From NCBI GenBank assembly GCA_012295275.1, contig CM022670.1, positions 24,128,255-24,192,254 on the forward strand: a stretch of 64,000 bases of DNA. The letters are read 5' to 3'. The translations under genes and the position numbers were made by a program. Below the pieces are notes generated by a model that worked only from the letters and a program-made list of their open reading frames with translations, was not told the DNA's origin and searched no databases. Position 1 is the first letter of the stretch, and each line of letters begins with the position of its first letter. Of this stretch, positions 35,151 to 50,485 are shown piece after piece. Source of the DNA: Chrysomallon squamiferum. Lineage: Eukaryota; Mollusca; Gastropoda; Neomphalida; Peltospiridae.

Positions 35151-38100
35151 GTGAGTTTTTGCTTTGAGTACTTTGTCTTCAAGAACTGTTGTGTTATGTC
35201 TTTCAGGAACGACAAACAATATGCTAAAATGAACTACAATAAAATTTTATTTTACTCCTGTAAGGATAATGTTGCTATGGGCATGCTATATAGTTTATAT
35301 TTGTTTTGTTAGATAGATTTTTTGTAATTCTATAAATTTTGTGTGACATTGGATTTATTATTGTGAAGTCTTCCAGGGTTTGCTGATAACTGTATGCCAG
35401 GACTCAGTATTAGAGATGGCCCAGAGCTACCAATTGTTTTTTTTATCTATGTCCAGTATCTACTTTTTTTAACATGCTTTGTTATCTGTTTCTGAAATTA
35501 TTATCTTTCATTTTGTTTGTAGTTTTCCAAATGTCCTGATACAAATAGAAATTGTTTTAACATGAGATAAAATGAACAGGGAACTGTTTAATATATTACA
35601 GGGATACCAGTTTTTAGTGAGGGCTACCAGGTTTTAGAGAACTGGTGAAAAATAGTTAAGATCAAAGCCTGTATTCTCTAGCACTGTTAGTATCAGTATA
35701 TAATTGATATATTTTGCAGTAAATTCTTCTGAAATGGCTGAAATGTAACAGTATTATAACTGAAAAATAAAAATTGAAAACTTTAGTCTTAATTTGTTCA
35801 GAAACATTTAGCATTTTATCATCTGGAAGAATCTGCAAAATTGTCCAAAAAAAAAAAAATTAGAAATAAAGAAAAATTAAAAATTCAAAGCAGTAGAAGA
35901 AGAAATTATGCTTCATGAAAGCTTTTGAAACTGAATAAAAAAATTAATTATGTTAGAGCCAGAAAATTGGTCGTTTTCGTCTTAACACATTATGTCTTTT
36001 AGAAATTAATTTCTAAAATGACTGAAATAAAGATTCATGATTATATGATGGGTTTTTTCTTCCACTTAACTTCAGAATTAGACAAATCTATGTCTTAATA
36101 TCACTTGATGAATGAAAATGTCAACAGTGTTACAGTGGTATTCATCATAGACAGAAATTAAAGACCAAATTATCTCCATTGTACATTCACAAAATTATTA
36201 AATAGACATATTAGAGATTGGGTGAGTCCAATGCATTGATTCATCTTGTTTTTATTAGAAATGTTTTTTCCATTTTTTTTTTGTCTTTTCTATATATTGA
36301 AATTTATTTTACCTTGACCACAATAATGGTGTTCTGCCCATTTTTCATTATTCCTGGATTTGTCACTGATGAACATATTTCTTTGCTGTCTCTTCTTAAT
36401 CATCATAATTTTAAAAAATTCAATATATATATCAGGCTAACAGAAAATGTGAAATGTAAATATATCTTTACAATTTCCCTTCTTTAATAAAAAAAAGAAA
36501 CAGAGCAGAAAAATTAAAAGAAATAAAAGAATGATGAACAGGAATGGAAATTGCAGTGAACTGGATAATAAAAAGAATTAACAAATAAACATTTTTATGA
36601 TTTTATAAGTTTCAGGTATCTTCCTTATAAAGCAAATTTTACATATAAGATTTTCTCAAAAGAGTATTCAATTTTGTTGTGCAGACTAACATTAATATAA
36701 AATATTGCCATTAATTTGTTATGATTAACCATTCTTAAATTCACCACACAGTTAATGGATTGTTAGATTATTTGACTGTTGAAAGTCACAAGAGTTAAAT
36801 AAAATATATATTTTTTATTTACGAGCCTGATAAATACTTGCAGTATCACTAAATATTAAACATCACGTGCACATTATTACCCTTTAAAACTGACAACCAA
36901 AAAAAAAACCCAGAATCTATGAGTATGCTACAGCTGAAAGAACTAATAAAATATTAAAAACTAAATAAGTCATTAAAATTTGTTGATGACGTTTGATGTA
37001 CGAGTCTCGCAGTGTAATTTTGATTCATTGCCTGAATGGTGAGCGTGTTTGCTCATCTCAGAAATTAGCCAGTTGACTTAAGGCCATTTATTGATTGGAT
37101 GTGAACATATCTTGACACTTTTACCAGTCATTAACCATCTTTATTGGCCATGGGAGAGAGTCTGCAGTCTCTGCACCAGGCAGAGAGGAAATTGGACACT
37201 GCTTGAACAGCAGAATGTCGAGCATATCCACAGTTTGAACAACATTTCAGTATCGGTTTGTTTGACATTCAACTGCTTCACAATTGCCGTCCAGACAAAT
37301 AATTTCTTAATTACATAACGTTTTTTTTTTTTTCAAAATTGAATTTTCTTTTTCTGACTAATTTCACATTTGGGAGGCTGTTGCAGTTGTTACCATAATG
37401 TCAGATATGTTACTGTCAACTGAATAGATTTCATTTCGCTGTTTCTTATTATATTGGGTTTTTATGTCTTCCTGTCTTTCTGAAGTTTGATGGTTTATAA
37501 AGAAGTGATATTGTAAAGTGCAGCTGTTGTTTTTGTGGGGTTTTTTTTTATTTTTGTTAAAATGTCTGAACAAACTAGAGAAGAAATATTTAATGATTAA
37601 ACCAAGTTATCATTTTTTTAAAAATAAATGAAGGCTGAAAACAACAACAACAAAAGTATTATAATAATAATAAAATCAGTAAATAAAAATAAGACAGCCC
37701 CCATCTCTCAACTGCACCAAAAACACCATAAAAACCAAACAAACTTAAATTCAACCCATTAACTTTTGGTTCAGCACTAAATGAATAATATGTTGGTTAA
37801 TATTTATTCTTAAATGCAGTCATAAAATATTTACATATCTCTTTTCTTTTTTTTTTCTTCTTTTTTTTGAGAAAAGCCCATTAACTCTGTACATTTTAAA
37901 AGTTTCTTTCACATGAATAGAATGCTGTTCAAGTACACATAACATGATATTTTGGATTATTTTAATTTTTATTATTCTTATATAATTGTTTGAGCATCTT
38001 GCATTTCTAAGAAATTTCTAAATCAAATAAAGTCTATTTCCTAACCAAAGGAATGAATTTAAACACATTTGTCTCAAAATACACTGAATTCTATAAAAAA

Positions 38101-40439
38101 AATATGTTTTTGAAAACCTCTTGAAGACAGGTAAATAGCTTGAAGTTTGGAATGAAATTCATTTGAATTATTTTTGGAACAAAATCCTTATATTTTATTT
38201 AATCTGTTAGGAACATGTATTTATCAGGCTTTATGTGCATCTTAAATTGATTTTATCCGTTTGTAGCATGTGTGATTTGCAAAAATTTAATTGTCTGGGT
38301 GGTTGTGCATTTAATCATTGATAACATATATACGTGTTTGAGAAGTAAAGTGTGAATGTATATATTCAAAATTAATTTTATCCAGTAATTACATATATGT
38401 TCCCGAATTTAAGAATAGATTTTAAATGAATAACAATAATTTCTTGGACACATCAGATCTTGTTGATTGAGCTGTTCAGTTCTGGACTATATCAAAAATA
38501 ACTCAGTATTTCATTCATTAGTGTGACAGCTGCACCACACAACAGACTGCAAGTCGAATACTCTAAGTACATTGTCCAGTCTCGCGGGAATGTCCTGTTC
38601 AGTGCTGTAAGAAAAATAAGTCAAATCTACTGAACATTTTACATTTAGAAAGTAAGTAAGCTAAATGATTCTTAGCCAGGGACAAGGAAGAAATGAGAGA
38701 GATTTGAGTTTATTAATAGTTTCTTGGTAGTCGCATATTAAATATTGTAAAACAGTTTATCATTATTATCATTGCCAATCAACAGTAACTGAATAAAGTG
38801 TAAACTTTTTGTTTTTGTTATTATAAATTGATCTGAAATAGTCAATGACTGTTTTAGTTATTAAATATTTTCTAATTATTATTAAAAAAAATTTTTAATG
38901 CTGTGGTTTGTTTATTTTTTAGTTTTCAATTATTTTTTTAAAATTAATATCTATAACACATCATAATACTGACTGTGATAGAAGGTATTTTTTAGTAAAA
39001 TTTTAATTAATAATATTTTTTGTTGGATTTTTTCAATATTGGCAGCTCTCAGTACAGGTATCTTACACCTTCTCCTTTGATAGTACAGCAGTGTTAAATA
39101 ATATATATAAGAGTGGTTTTTTTATAATTCATATTCATGTTGGAAACAAGAGGGTATCTAGTGTAAAGTATAGGATAGTTCTTTGATGATCATTTTAAAA
39201 ATAACACAAAATAACAACATCACCATGTTCTAAATATATTTTATAATATGTGACCATACACAGCTTTAACAAGAAATCAAAATAATATTATTTCAACATG
39301 GTCAAATGAGGTTATTTGTGATGCATTATCTTTGTTTAAAAAGAAATAAAATAAATAAAATAGTATTTTTTAAAACTAGACTTTCTCAGTAAGTAGAAAT
39401 GCAGAATGGGCAATTTCCACTAATTCAGTCACTAAACTGATAAATATTTTATCTAGCATTTACCCTTTTAGTGATCTATAAAATTTGTCAGTTTGTATGA
39501 AAACACATTTTTTTAACTGATTAAATATATTGAGAAAATTTCTACTTCTTCATTTTTTTTTATTTAATAAACATTTTTCAGTTTGTGATATTAAATTATT
39601 ACATAATACCAAAAAACAAAACTGTATGAAAACTTTTTATTTCAAATCAGTTTGTTTCCTTTTTTTTTCTTTTTATCTTTACAATTTTAATTGACTAAAA
39701 GCATTCAAATTGGATAAACTCAGTTTAATGTAATATTAATAGTTCTGCATTTGTTGCTTCAATACCATAAATTGTGGGTTATTATCTTACATACTTTTTC
39801 TGTTTTTATTACATCTGTTTATTTCATCCATCTGAAAATCTCAATGTTGACTTTTCTGCTGAAAGTGTCAAATATGATTTAGTTTATACTGATTTTATGT
39901 TTTGGTTATGAAACAAACATCATAATTCTGATTTAGTGCAATTGATCCTGCAGAAAACAGTATATATCACAACCATTTAAAAGATCTATGTTTTAAAGAG
40001 ATAATATTGAAATATCTACACCTGACAATATCTTTATATTTATTGTTGTTTTATTTTTTTATGGGTTGAGAATGATTACATGAAAAATATCAGTGGTTTC
40101 CCATAAAGAAAAAGCCTGTACTAATTTAATTATCAGTTCAGTATTTTGATGTCAGATTTTTCAAGATATTTACAGTGTATTTCTTATGAGTTACTTAATT
40201 TGCATACATACATAAATTTACCTTTCAGTCAGTGCTGTAAATCTTTCAGATGTATTTAATTGCTGGGTTTCTTTTCACAAATTGACTTTACATATTATAG
40301 AATGTAAATAAAACATTGTGTGATGATAATGACCTTCGAGTCAATGAAGCATTGCAAATAGAATCACCAATTTTTCCTGGTGTATCGGGTATCTGCTTGT
40401 TATTTAAAACTTGTCAAATGTCTGACTGTGCATATATAT

Positions 40440-40441
<2 letters not shown>

Positions 40442-40493
<52 letters not shown>
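40442..40493. repeat. (CA)26 microsatellite
   Basis: A pure CA tract of 52 bp in intron 2. Confidence 0.97.
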
Positions 40494-40495
<2 letters not shown>

Positions 40496-43400
40496 GGTGA
40501 TCAGTATTGTATATATTAGATTAAAAACAATCAGTGAAACCTGACAACTTTTTAAATTTAGTGCTTACTTTGATGGTGCCAAAAGAAGAAAACTAAATTG
40601 TCAGTTAATCACTAGTTACAGTGCAAGCCATGTTTCTTAGACATCTTACTACTGAATAACTAACTCATGGCTTGACATACTCCTGTAAATTGAAATGACA
40701 GTAATTTACACTCATTATTTTCAAATTGCTGTCACACTGGTGGGTCTAGAGAGACACTTTATTACATCTGTAATTGGGGACACTGAAATACTTGTTTGAA
40801 GTTTAGAGAAATACAGAAATAAAGTTAACTGTTATAACAAAATTCCTTGAACAACTTTTCTCTGCTACTATGTGTGTGTTAAATCCAGCACGTAATCCTT
40901 GGTAATGTTTGTCAGGATGGTTTCTGAAGCAAAAATATACATCTTCTGCAGCAGTTCTGTCAAAAAATAATAAAAACAATATAATTTCTGATTGAAGAAG
41001 TGTATCTTGATCAAAGTGAGACAGTGAGAAAAAGGTTTTTTGTTTTAGAATAAACTTTAATATCCATTCTTCTTGTTGAACTATAATTTATAAAAACAAA
41101 TTAAAATCAAATCATGAAAACAAAAGAAGAAAAAGGAAAAAAAGAAAACAAACCAAACCATATCAAAAGAAACTGAAACAATCAAGAAGACATTTTTCTT
41201 ATTAACAAGTTATACTAAAAAAGAAAAAACATTCCTATACCTTATGAGTTATTTCCTTGTAATATGGAATATGGAATCCCATTAAATTTTAAAAAGAATT
41301 ATATTTTCTACCTGTGTAAATCACATATATAACTTAGTGCATGTATAAACATTATACTGCACACAACAGTTATAAATTTAAGTTTAAATAGGTTGGTGTT
41401 ACAAAGATCTGCATTAATTCATGAGATAGCTGAAGACTTGCAAATAAATGGGATACACTCCTACCATGGTTTGTTCTAAAAAGAAACTAAAATATTTATT
41501 AATTCCATTTGGCTAATACCTAATTGTGCTGTGAATTGTACCCAGTAACGTGATAAGTCTTTCTGGATCTGTCAAGTGAAGCAGAAAGTTTTGTTCACCT
41601 GCTCATTCCTGTTTTGTTATTGTCAAATGAAGGGCACGTCATTCCTCTTTATAGCCCTTTGATAAACACCCTATTTCCTTGTTGCACCAAGTTTTGGAAT
41701 GCCAAAAACAACTACAGTTAAAGAATCCATGATACATAGCCTCTGAATGTATCTTTGTAGGGGTGAGGAATATAAATAATAAGCCACTGTGATAGAAAAG
41801 ATATGAAATTGTTATATCTCACTAAGAATAATAACATTTCAGTATCTTTTCTTCGCTCAACCTTGTCTTTTTGGTAAACTATATATGGCACTGAAAAGAT
41901 GGACATTTACAAATTCACATGATGCCAGAAGGAAAGCAATATACACAGTTTTTGAAGATCAAGGTAAAATTATTATGACTTTATAAAACAAATGATTTGA
42001 ATGACTTTAAAATAAATGTTAAAATGTATATTGTTAAATATGGTTTTACAAGAAACTTGCCTGTGCACCTTTTCAAAAATAAATATTTATATATATTACT
42101 AGTTTTTCTTGCCTGAGAATTAAAACAGGAAAGAAAACAATTTTTTTTTTTTTTTTTTTAATAATTAAATATTAAATATTTGCTTTCATTAAATATTTTG
42201 TTAATTGGAAAATATTTCTGTAGTTAAAAAGAGTCTGTGCCATTCTATAAGATGCACCTTAATATATTTTTTAAAAACAGAAACTGTAAAAGTACAAAAT
42301 CTCAGCTCTTTCTCCTCTGTATTCCTAGACACAAATACAATTAGGAAGTAATAAAAAGCCATACATTTTGCCTCAGTTGACAATATGGTGTATTAACATC
42401 AGTATGAATTCGACTTGTATCAAATATGCACTGTGTCAGTGTCTAGTAATCTACTCTGCTGACTTTTAAAGACTTCATTTGTTGTGTGTTTGCAGAGTGC
42501 CAGTAATGGATTGGAGAGCACACTTTAATTATTTTTTTGTGTCTTCATTTAACTGATAAAAAAAAGAAGGTTTTAGATCCGGAAAGAGAGCATCAATAAG
42601 TCAAGAGGACGGACGTAATTGTTTCTGTTTTATACATCCAGTTCCAGTCTGGGATTGTTTTCTTTTCTTACTTTTTTTGGTTTTTCAATTTGAGAAGTCC
42701 ATTTTTAAACAAACTGTTCAAAGAATTTAAGGAAAGAAAGGTTTCCATGTCAGGCTTTGAAAGAAAAATTAAAATTAAATTTGGTTTGTAAATCTTTTTT
42801 TCATCTGCTTTTTAAATTTTTTTTTTAAAAGAATTAATTTAATTATGCCAAAAACATGTTACAGAGTCAGTGAGGTTTGATAACCTTTTCATGGAGTAGA
42901 ATTTAGAAGTTCTGTCATTGCCGAACTTAATCATTTTTATAAAAAGCAAAATTGTATTTAAATGTTTTGATTGTATTTTTTTTTGCCAACAAGTCTTCCT
43001 CTGCAGATGCTTCTAGTTCCTTTATACCAAATTGCAGTTTGCTAATTTACTACATATTTGGATAACACAGCTTTTAAAAATATATAATTCAGGTTTAAAG
43101 TGATATTACTGAAGTCTGATATATAAAATATCAGATTTATTCTGTGTCAGTCAAAAAAACAATGATAAAAACCTCCACCCAATAACACAACAGAAACAAC
43201 AACAAAATTAAAATACATTTTTTTTCTAATTTATTAGATTAGCTTGTGGTCTTTCAGGCATTTAGACTGAAATCTAAATATTTCTGAAACACACACTGCT
43301 AATAATAAAATATACATATTTTGCTTTCATTCTTTCTGTTTTAGTAAGTTTATGAATCCAGATGTATGTTTAATATCTGACTTATTCTGTTTTTTAAATA

Positions 43401-44402
43401 TATTTTCTTTTTATTTTGTCCACAGATTGTTCTAAAGGTATGTACATACTTTAAAAATTGGATATAAACAAGAAAACAATTACATATTAATTCCTTTCCT
43501 TTTAAAAATATTAATCCACAATCTTCTAATTCTAACCATAGCTAACAGTAAAAACCTATCATTGATTACCACCTAGTCTTACATGAAGCATAACAAAAGA
43601 GTGAAGTTTGGGCACCACAATAATTGTGATATAACTTGATCTATAGGGCAGATCAATGTTTTCAGAAGAAACAAAGCTTTCAGTCCTTGAAGTCATGACT
43701 CTGTTTGTGAAAGGGTAAAACAATACCAATCATATTTGGTAAAAGTATCGTTTTTTTATTGGTAATAATTTATTATTAATGACCTAAAATAATGAAATAA
43801 TAACTTGGAGGTATAAAGAATTGTATTAGACAATTAAATTTTATATTTTTTAGTAAAAGATTAACATACCCTCACTATTTACTAAATCTAACAGTTTCAA
43901 CATATCAAATTTTCTGAGTCTAACCAAGTTTCTAAATAAACGTACGTAACACAAACTCCTTGTGAGACCAACCCATTTTCTAGCCTGTAATTATCTTTTT
44001 AAACTTTGCATTGTCTTCATTTTTGTAATGCAGATATTTTATTGAAAAATCAATTTCTAAGATCTTCTTGAAGCTAGATATAACTATTGATTAGTTTAGC
44101 AGAAAAGAATTTTAAGAACTGCTTGTCCATCTTAGGTTACGTTGTCCAGAGCTACATGACTTCATGTCATAGTTCATCCCCTGTAACTGTGATAAGTAAA
44201 TGTAATTAGAATTCTTCATACAAAACTTACTGTGACATTTTATCCAGTACTAGATATTTGGGTTACATTGGTTCTTTGTTTGTATTAGAGACTGTTAAAC
44301 ATCATGATTGGGTCAGTTTTGATAAAGCTTTTCTGATTAATTATTAAATAATTACCAAAGCTGCTAGTAAGATAAAATATTTATTTCAGAAGCAATATTT
44401 TC

Positions 44403-44406
<4 letters not shown>

Positions 44407-44449
<43 letters not shown>
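44407..44449. repeat. (AAT)14 microsatellite
   Basis: A pure AAT trinucleotide run in intron 2, followed by A-rich AAAT sequence up to about 44537. Confidence 0.95.
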
Positions 44450-44453
<4 letters not shown>

Positions 44454-46445
44454 TCATGATAATTATAATGACGATGATAATTTTTATAAATAAAAAAATA
44501 AACAAACAAATAAAATAAAATAAATAAATAAATAAATCTTTCAAAAGAAGAGACGTTTTGTTCCCAGCCATTACCTTGCTATTTTTAAAGGAAGCTGACA
44601 GTATATCTTTGTCACATCTTGATCACATGTTGTATGTGTATTGATCCACACTGTGTTAGACTCTTGTTGGCTGAACAACCTTCTTACGAACACAGAATGT
44701 TACCATTTCGCAGACACAGTGTTTGAATAAACCAACATCACTTTTCAGCCATCACTTGACATGCAGCTGTGTGTTGACTGACACTTACTTCAAGTGTCAC
44801 TCGACAAGCATTACCCAGTGCCCATGTTCTAAGTCACCTTCGTTTCATCATCATATGACAATAACCTGGTTTGCATTTAGACCTCTTTTCCAAAATAATT
44901 TTATCGCAGATGTAACAAGTTATTATTCCTGGAGTTTTTTAAGTTAGCAAAATGATAGTAAAATGTCAAAAATAATTTGGTCACAATCTCTTAGGCTGTA
45001 TGATCAGTTTTCTTCTCATCATATATTTGACTCATTCCCATTTTAAGCCCCTGTTTAACTTCCCTTAATGATGATTTGATCTATTTCTTTGTGTTATTAA
45101 TACAAAATGTCTCAACTGACACCTGTTTTTATTAAAATATATTGATGTATCGATCGTTAAGCTATTCTAATTATTCTTATTCTTTGAACGATAAACAAAA
45201 CATTTAATTCCTAAAATAAATATTATATTTAAATACAAGTATATGTATTTGTTGAAATAAAAAGAACAAACAAAGAAAAAAAAAAAATAATTTAATGAAC
45301 AGAACGTTACTATTAGAAAGCATTTTACTGACATAATTAATACACAGTTCTGTACATGCTGTACTAAAAGTCCATTAACTTGGCTGTTTAACTGGCCTGC
45401 AACATGGTGATCTTGTTGTATCATGGGATGTGATATGTTACACGTTTGATCTGTCAGATTGTTTTACCAATCTCTTTGTCACATAAACTAACTGGCAGAC
45501 ACACAGATCAGGTCATGAAACTGGCTACAGGCCAGAAACAACAAAGAATATTCTAAACCAGCTTTGTTCCTTTCATTAATATTTATTAATATTCTAACTT
45601 ATGATTTCGAGCAAACAGACCCATATTCACAATATCATGTTCACTGCTAATCTGTCCTAACATACTGACAAACTGACACTAAGAAAATAACACTTAGAAA
45701 TGCATGATAACTGAAAATGTTTAAAGACAGTTTTGATTCTGTTACTAATATTTACTATTATTCTAATCAACAAGTATGGTTTTAAACCAATATTTTTTAT
45801 TTTTAGAACAATAAGTCGAATGCTGTTCAAAAATGTTCAGAGCCAGCATTTATTCTGTTACTGATATACTAACAAAATAACCAATGTAACTTTGAGCAGA
45901 TACTTACCTCTTGTGAACATTTTCATTAACAGCTGATGTGGCTAGTGCCAGCTTTGTCTGTTACTGATTATCTAACAAGCTAAATCTCATTTAGAGCAAA
46001 CATTTCCATCTTCATGGCAACTTCAGTATAGTTAATTTTTCTTGCAACAAGCTATCATTACAGGTTTTTTCAAAAATATAAACATAGTAAAAGTTTGTAC
46101 AAGAATGGATGAATAATGAAATATATGTCAAAAACAAATATTAACATTAAAGCTATTTTTATTTAGAAGGTATTTATTGAAAAATTAGCATTAATTCTTT
46201 TACTAAAATATTAAATCTTGTAAAAATTGCTGTATGATAATAATTATTGTTTTCTGAAATAAACATAATGTACAGTTCTGTAATGATACATATATACTTA
46301 ACTTAGTTTTCTTTTGTTTTTATAAAAAAAAACTTTTTATATGAACCTAGAATGTTCAGTAATATTTTCAGATCTATTTTAAAATGCTTTAATAGTGAAA
46401 TAATAAAAACTTGAAACTTTAACTGTAATTTTACTTTAATATTAG

Positions 46446-46446
<1 letters not shown>

Positions 46447-46506
<60 letters not shown>
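46447..46506. repeat. (TG)30 microsatellite
   Basis: A pure TG tract of 60 bp in intron 2. Confidence 0.98.
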
Positions 46507-46509
<3 letters not shown>

Positions 46510-48719
46510 AAAATAAACCAGAATAAAAGTACTTCATAATCAGTGATCCACTTTTTCAAATACTTCCAAAACATACATGCAATTAGCCCAAAATAAAATA
46601 CTCTAAGACTGGAGATCAGCTTTTTCAGATAGTTCTGAAACAGGTATAATTAGGTTTTCAGTCTCTTTTCATATCCCTTTTTCAATTCCATTTGAGCTAA
46701 ATTTTGAATTACTCAACAATAGACACTGATTAGTTATTGCTTCTTAATATTTAGTCTTGAAGACTCTTTCACCAATATCAGAATTACTGGTTCTGCCTGC
46801 TTCTTCTAGTCTAAAGTTCAATATTTTGAACACAGTGGTATGTACCAGTCTTGTAGGATCATCTGTGGGCACAAGCAAAAGTGTCTCTACATTGCAAGTG
46901 TATCTTCTTCAAAGGGACAAAAGTTACAGACACTATTTTTTAAACATATTTACAGTCTTTATTTACATGCCCCACACCAGTACCCATAACAAACATAAAT
47001 CATTGAAGCCTGTCATTGCCATAGCAAGCATCATGGATTTCTCCTAAAACACAGTTGCTAACGTATCAAGTTCATTGATGGATGTAAATAAAACATATTT
47101 TGCATGTCATAAAACTCATAATAAGTATAAGGAATATTTATTTTTTTACAAAATATTGCATTTGGAACCCAAATAGAGTTCAGAGCCTGACCCACCATCT
47201 TTTCAACCTCAGGAATCCACTAAGATGCAGTTTTTATAAAACATAATTATGCTTAGGATATTGTCAAATGTTTGAATTATCCAAAATTATGTAGCAGATG
47301 AGTTGATCATGGTTTGGTGGGCAAGCATTTGGCAATTGCAGACCTTTGCTCTTGTGATTTGACAAAAAAACCCACACTTCCTGCATGTAGCTTGCAGTGC
47401 AGGAAGCAGGTGGCACATTCTGTGTCATATAAAGCTGGCATACAATAAAAAAATTATTTTAAGAAATTTGGTATGACAGTCCCCTTTAGCAGTGGAATAA
47501 TAATTTTAAAAAATGGCTGTCTATGTCTGAGTTCAGTAGGTGTCCAGTGATCTAAGGGACATACACTTAGCAATCTGGGCTCACTGTATCTTCCAATTTA
47601 GAGATATCACTGCAGTGTAAACAAGCAGAATGGAGTCTGATTAGATGTTCCTGTTGTTAAATGTCAAGTGATGATTCATGTTGGGTTACATGTCAGGTGG
47701 AAAATGTAGCTAGCTGCCTCTTCAGCTTAATTGAAAATTTCAATGCTCTCTCATTTATTTTTTTAAAAGTTGTATAATTTATAAAATCAATATGCTTTCA
47801 ATAAAAACATCTTTGATTTTTACTTGTCTCTTAGTATTTATTCTCTTTTAGAAATAGTTTATACTAATAGTATTTGAATTAAAGAATTTAGGACTGTATA
47901 AAAGAAAATAAACAGTGGTTCTTGAAATGAATACTTCAGTTGTGACAAGTAATATTTGCCAAATTAAAGTTAAAATATTCTAAATTTACTAAATGAAAAT
48001 TGTATTTATATTTTTGGATATCACTAATAGCAGAGAGCAGATGTTATATATTATTACTTATGTTATATGTTATTTATATGCTAATTATTTCAACCAACAT
48101 TCCACAAAAAAATAAAATAATAAAATTGTAAGACTGCTTGATAAAAAATTATATGTTCCATCTTCCACATTCAATGCTTCAGTAATTATTAAAGAACAAA
48201 ATAATAAAGTTTTAAAATTCCTTGAAGAATTTTGTTCTTTTTTGTTGTTTTTTTCTTCACAGTTTTACAATTTTATTATTGTTATTATTATTATTCATTT
48301 AATGGAATGTTGATTATAATAATTAGTTATTTCAGTTGGGTATAAAACCAACATAAAATTGTAATCCAATTAATTATTTATGATTAGATCAGATCTAGAG
48401 CCAAAACCTTAATCTGCAGTACATGCTTACTAATAGCCAGCAGACATGCTATTTACTTACTTACAAATATCATGCTTCTCTGTTATGTGTGTGTATGTAG
48501 AGTTTAACATGTATGTTACTTCTGGCTTTGCTGATGACAGAATTAAAATGTAGTGAATTACTAATGGGTAAATTACTAATTTGTAGAAAGATAGAGGTAT
48601 GTGTATACAGGCAAATATACATATTTATTTGAAGATTTGTATATAAACACAGAAACATTCTGATTTACATGCATATACACATATATACACCTTAATATAT
48701 ATACATAAACAGCCACATG

Positions 48720-48760
48720 TGCACACACACACACACACACACAACACACACACACACATT
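48720..48760. repeat. Interrupted CA microsatellite
   Basis: A CA tract of about 40 bp with one phase shift (CAACA) near its middle, flanked by TA/CA-rich sequence. Confidence 0.9.
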
Positions 48761-49873
48761 TACATAAATGGATATCAAATACACACATACACATCCATAC
48801 CTGTTCAGCCATCCAAAGATACATATATACCCTATTGTGCTATGACTGGTTTGTCAAAGTGCATACACTATTAAATGATGACAGTCTGAAGCATACAAAA
48901 TGTCAGTCTAAGTACTGGAATACAGGAGTTTGATTTTTCCTTCTCTTACAGTCTTAATTCAAAAACCCTTGGTTTGCTGTCCATTGACCATAAATAATGT
49001 AATGTTTTTAAGTGTCATTCATTCACACATGTATACAAACACAGTTTTAATCTGAATGGTGAACTCAGCACAAATCATGTTTTCAAATGCTGGTGATCTT
49101 TGATGTTGTATTTACATCCTGCATACTATTTAACTGATCCACAAACAGAAACCTGCTGTTTGCTGCTGTTGTTGTCATCTGTTAAAGTGACTTCATAATT
49201 AACTTTCTCCTCAATAAACATTATGTAATGTTTGTTTGTTTGTTTCATACAATATTATCATTTAATAGTGATGGTTATCACAAGCAAAGATTGCAGAGCG
49301 ATCAAATTTATTATTTAAAAAACAAAAATAACAATTTATATATAAGGTATCATTAAATTATTTGCCTTAATAAATTTCCTCTTTTTTTTTACATTATTTC
49401 CAAACAAGATACTGGTATTGATACTGATATTGAAGCCTTTTGGGATAATGATTTTATAGAAAGATGCAAACATTTATGAGTGTGTAAAATATTTTACAAT
49501 AATTATCAATCTAAAAACAGAAAGGGTCTATCAATTTTGGTATTGAACAACAGTTCATATGAGTTTACTGTTGATGGCTGTGATGATGAAGGAAGAATGC
49601 TAAAAATTAAAAATAAATGAAAATGTTTATTTTTTCACAAATATACATGCACCAAACATTTTGAAAGAAGGAATTTTTTTCTTTCAGAAAATGCTACAAT
49701 TTGTAATATTGGATCCTTATTTAGACTTAGAAACTAACAATAGAAACTTTAATATATATTAAAAAGAAGAACTGATTTAGCAGAGACAAATAAAAAGAAA
49801 ATATTATTGTCTTTCTTCAGTACTGTTACTGTGTTCATTTTAACATTATTTCAGACTGTTAATATATGTGTAG

Positions 49874-50014
<141 letters not shown>

Positions 50015-50430
50015 TAAATAGACATTTTAATTTCTTTTGTCTCTCTCTTGTAGTATGTAAAGATTAGACTGATGCTGTTTAGGACATCAAAGAATTACTT
50101 CCATATTTTAACAGAAAAAAAAAAATGACCAGACTTATCAGACTCAAAAAAAAAAATACTGATATGTATGTAATTACATAGGGATGATTCTTAAATTTGT
50201 GCTAATATTATTGTATTACAATGGGTTGGAATAAAAGTTTGAAGCATTTAGAGAAGCCCATCTCAGGAAGATACCACTTCTGGGAGGATAAAATCATGAA
50301 GCTGCTTCAAAGATAGTGAAAGGTAGTGGAACATGTTGGCATACAGATGATTGAATAAATATGTATAAATTTCTGAATTTTGTCTTCAAATTCCACTTTA
50401 AAAATCCAATTGTTTCCAACTGAATACTTT

Positions 50431-50433
<3 letters not shown>

Positions 50434-50484
<51 letters not shown>
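50434..50484. repeat. (CA)25 microsatellite
   Basis: A pure CA tract of about 50 bp in intron 3, about 420 bp after the exon. Confidence 0.97.

Positions 50485-50485
<1 letters not shown>

Noticed and set aside
36218-36487. 89-codon plus-strand open frame in intron 2
   Set aside because: AT-driven Phe/Ile/Leu composition, no splice or domain support and no resemblance to a known protein.
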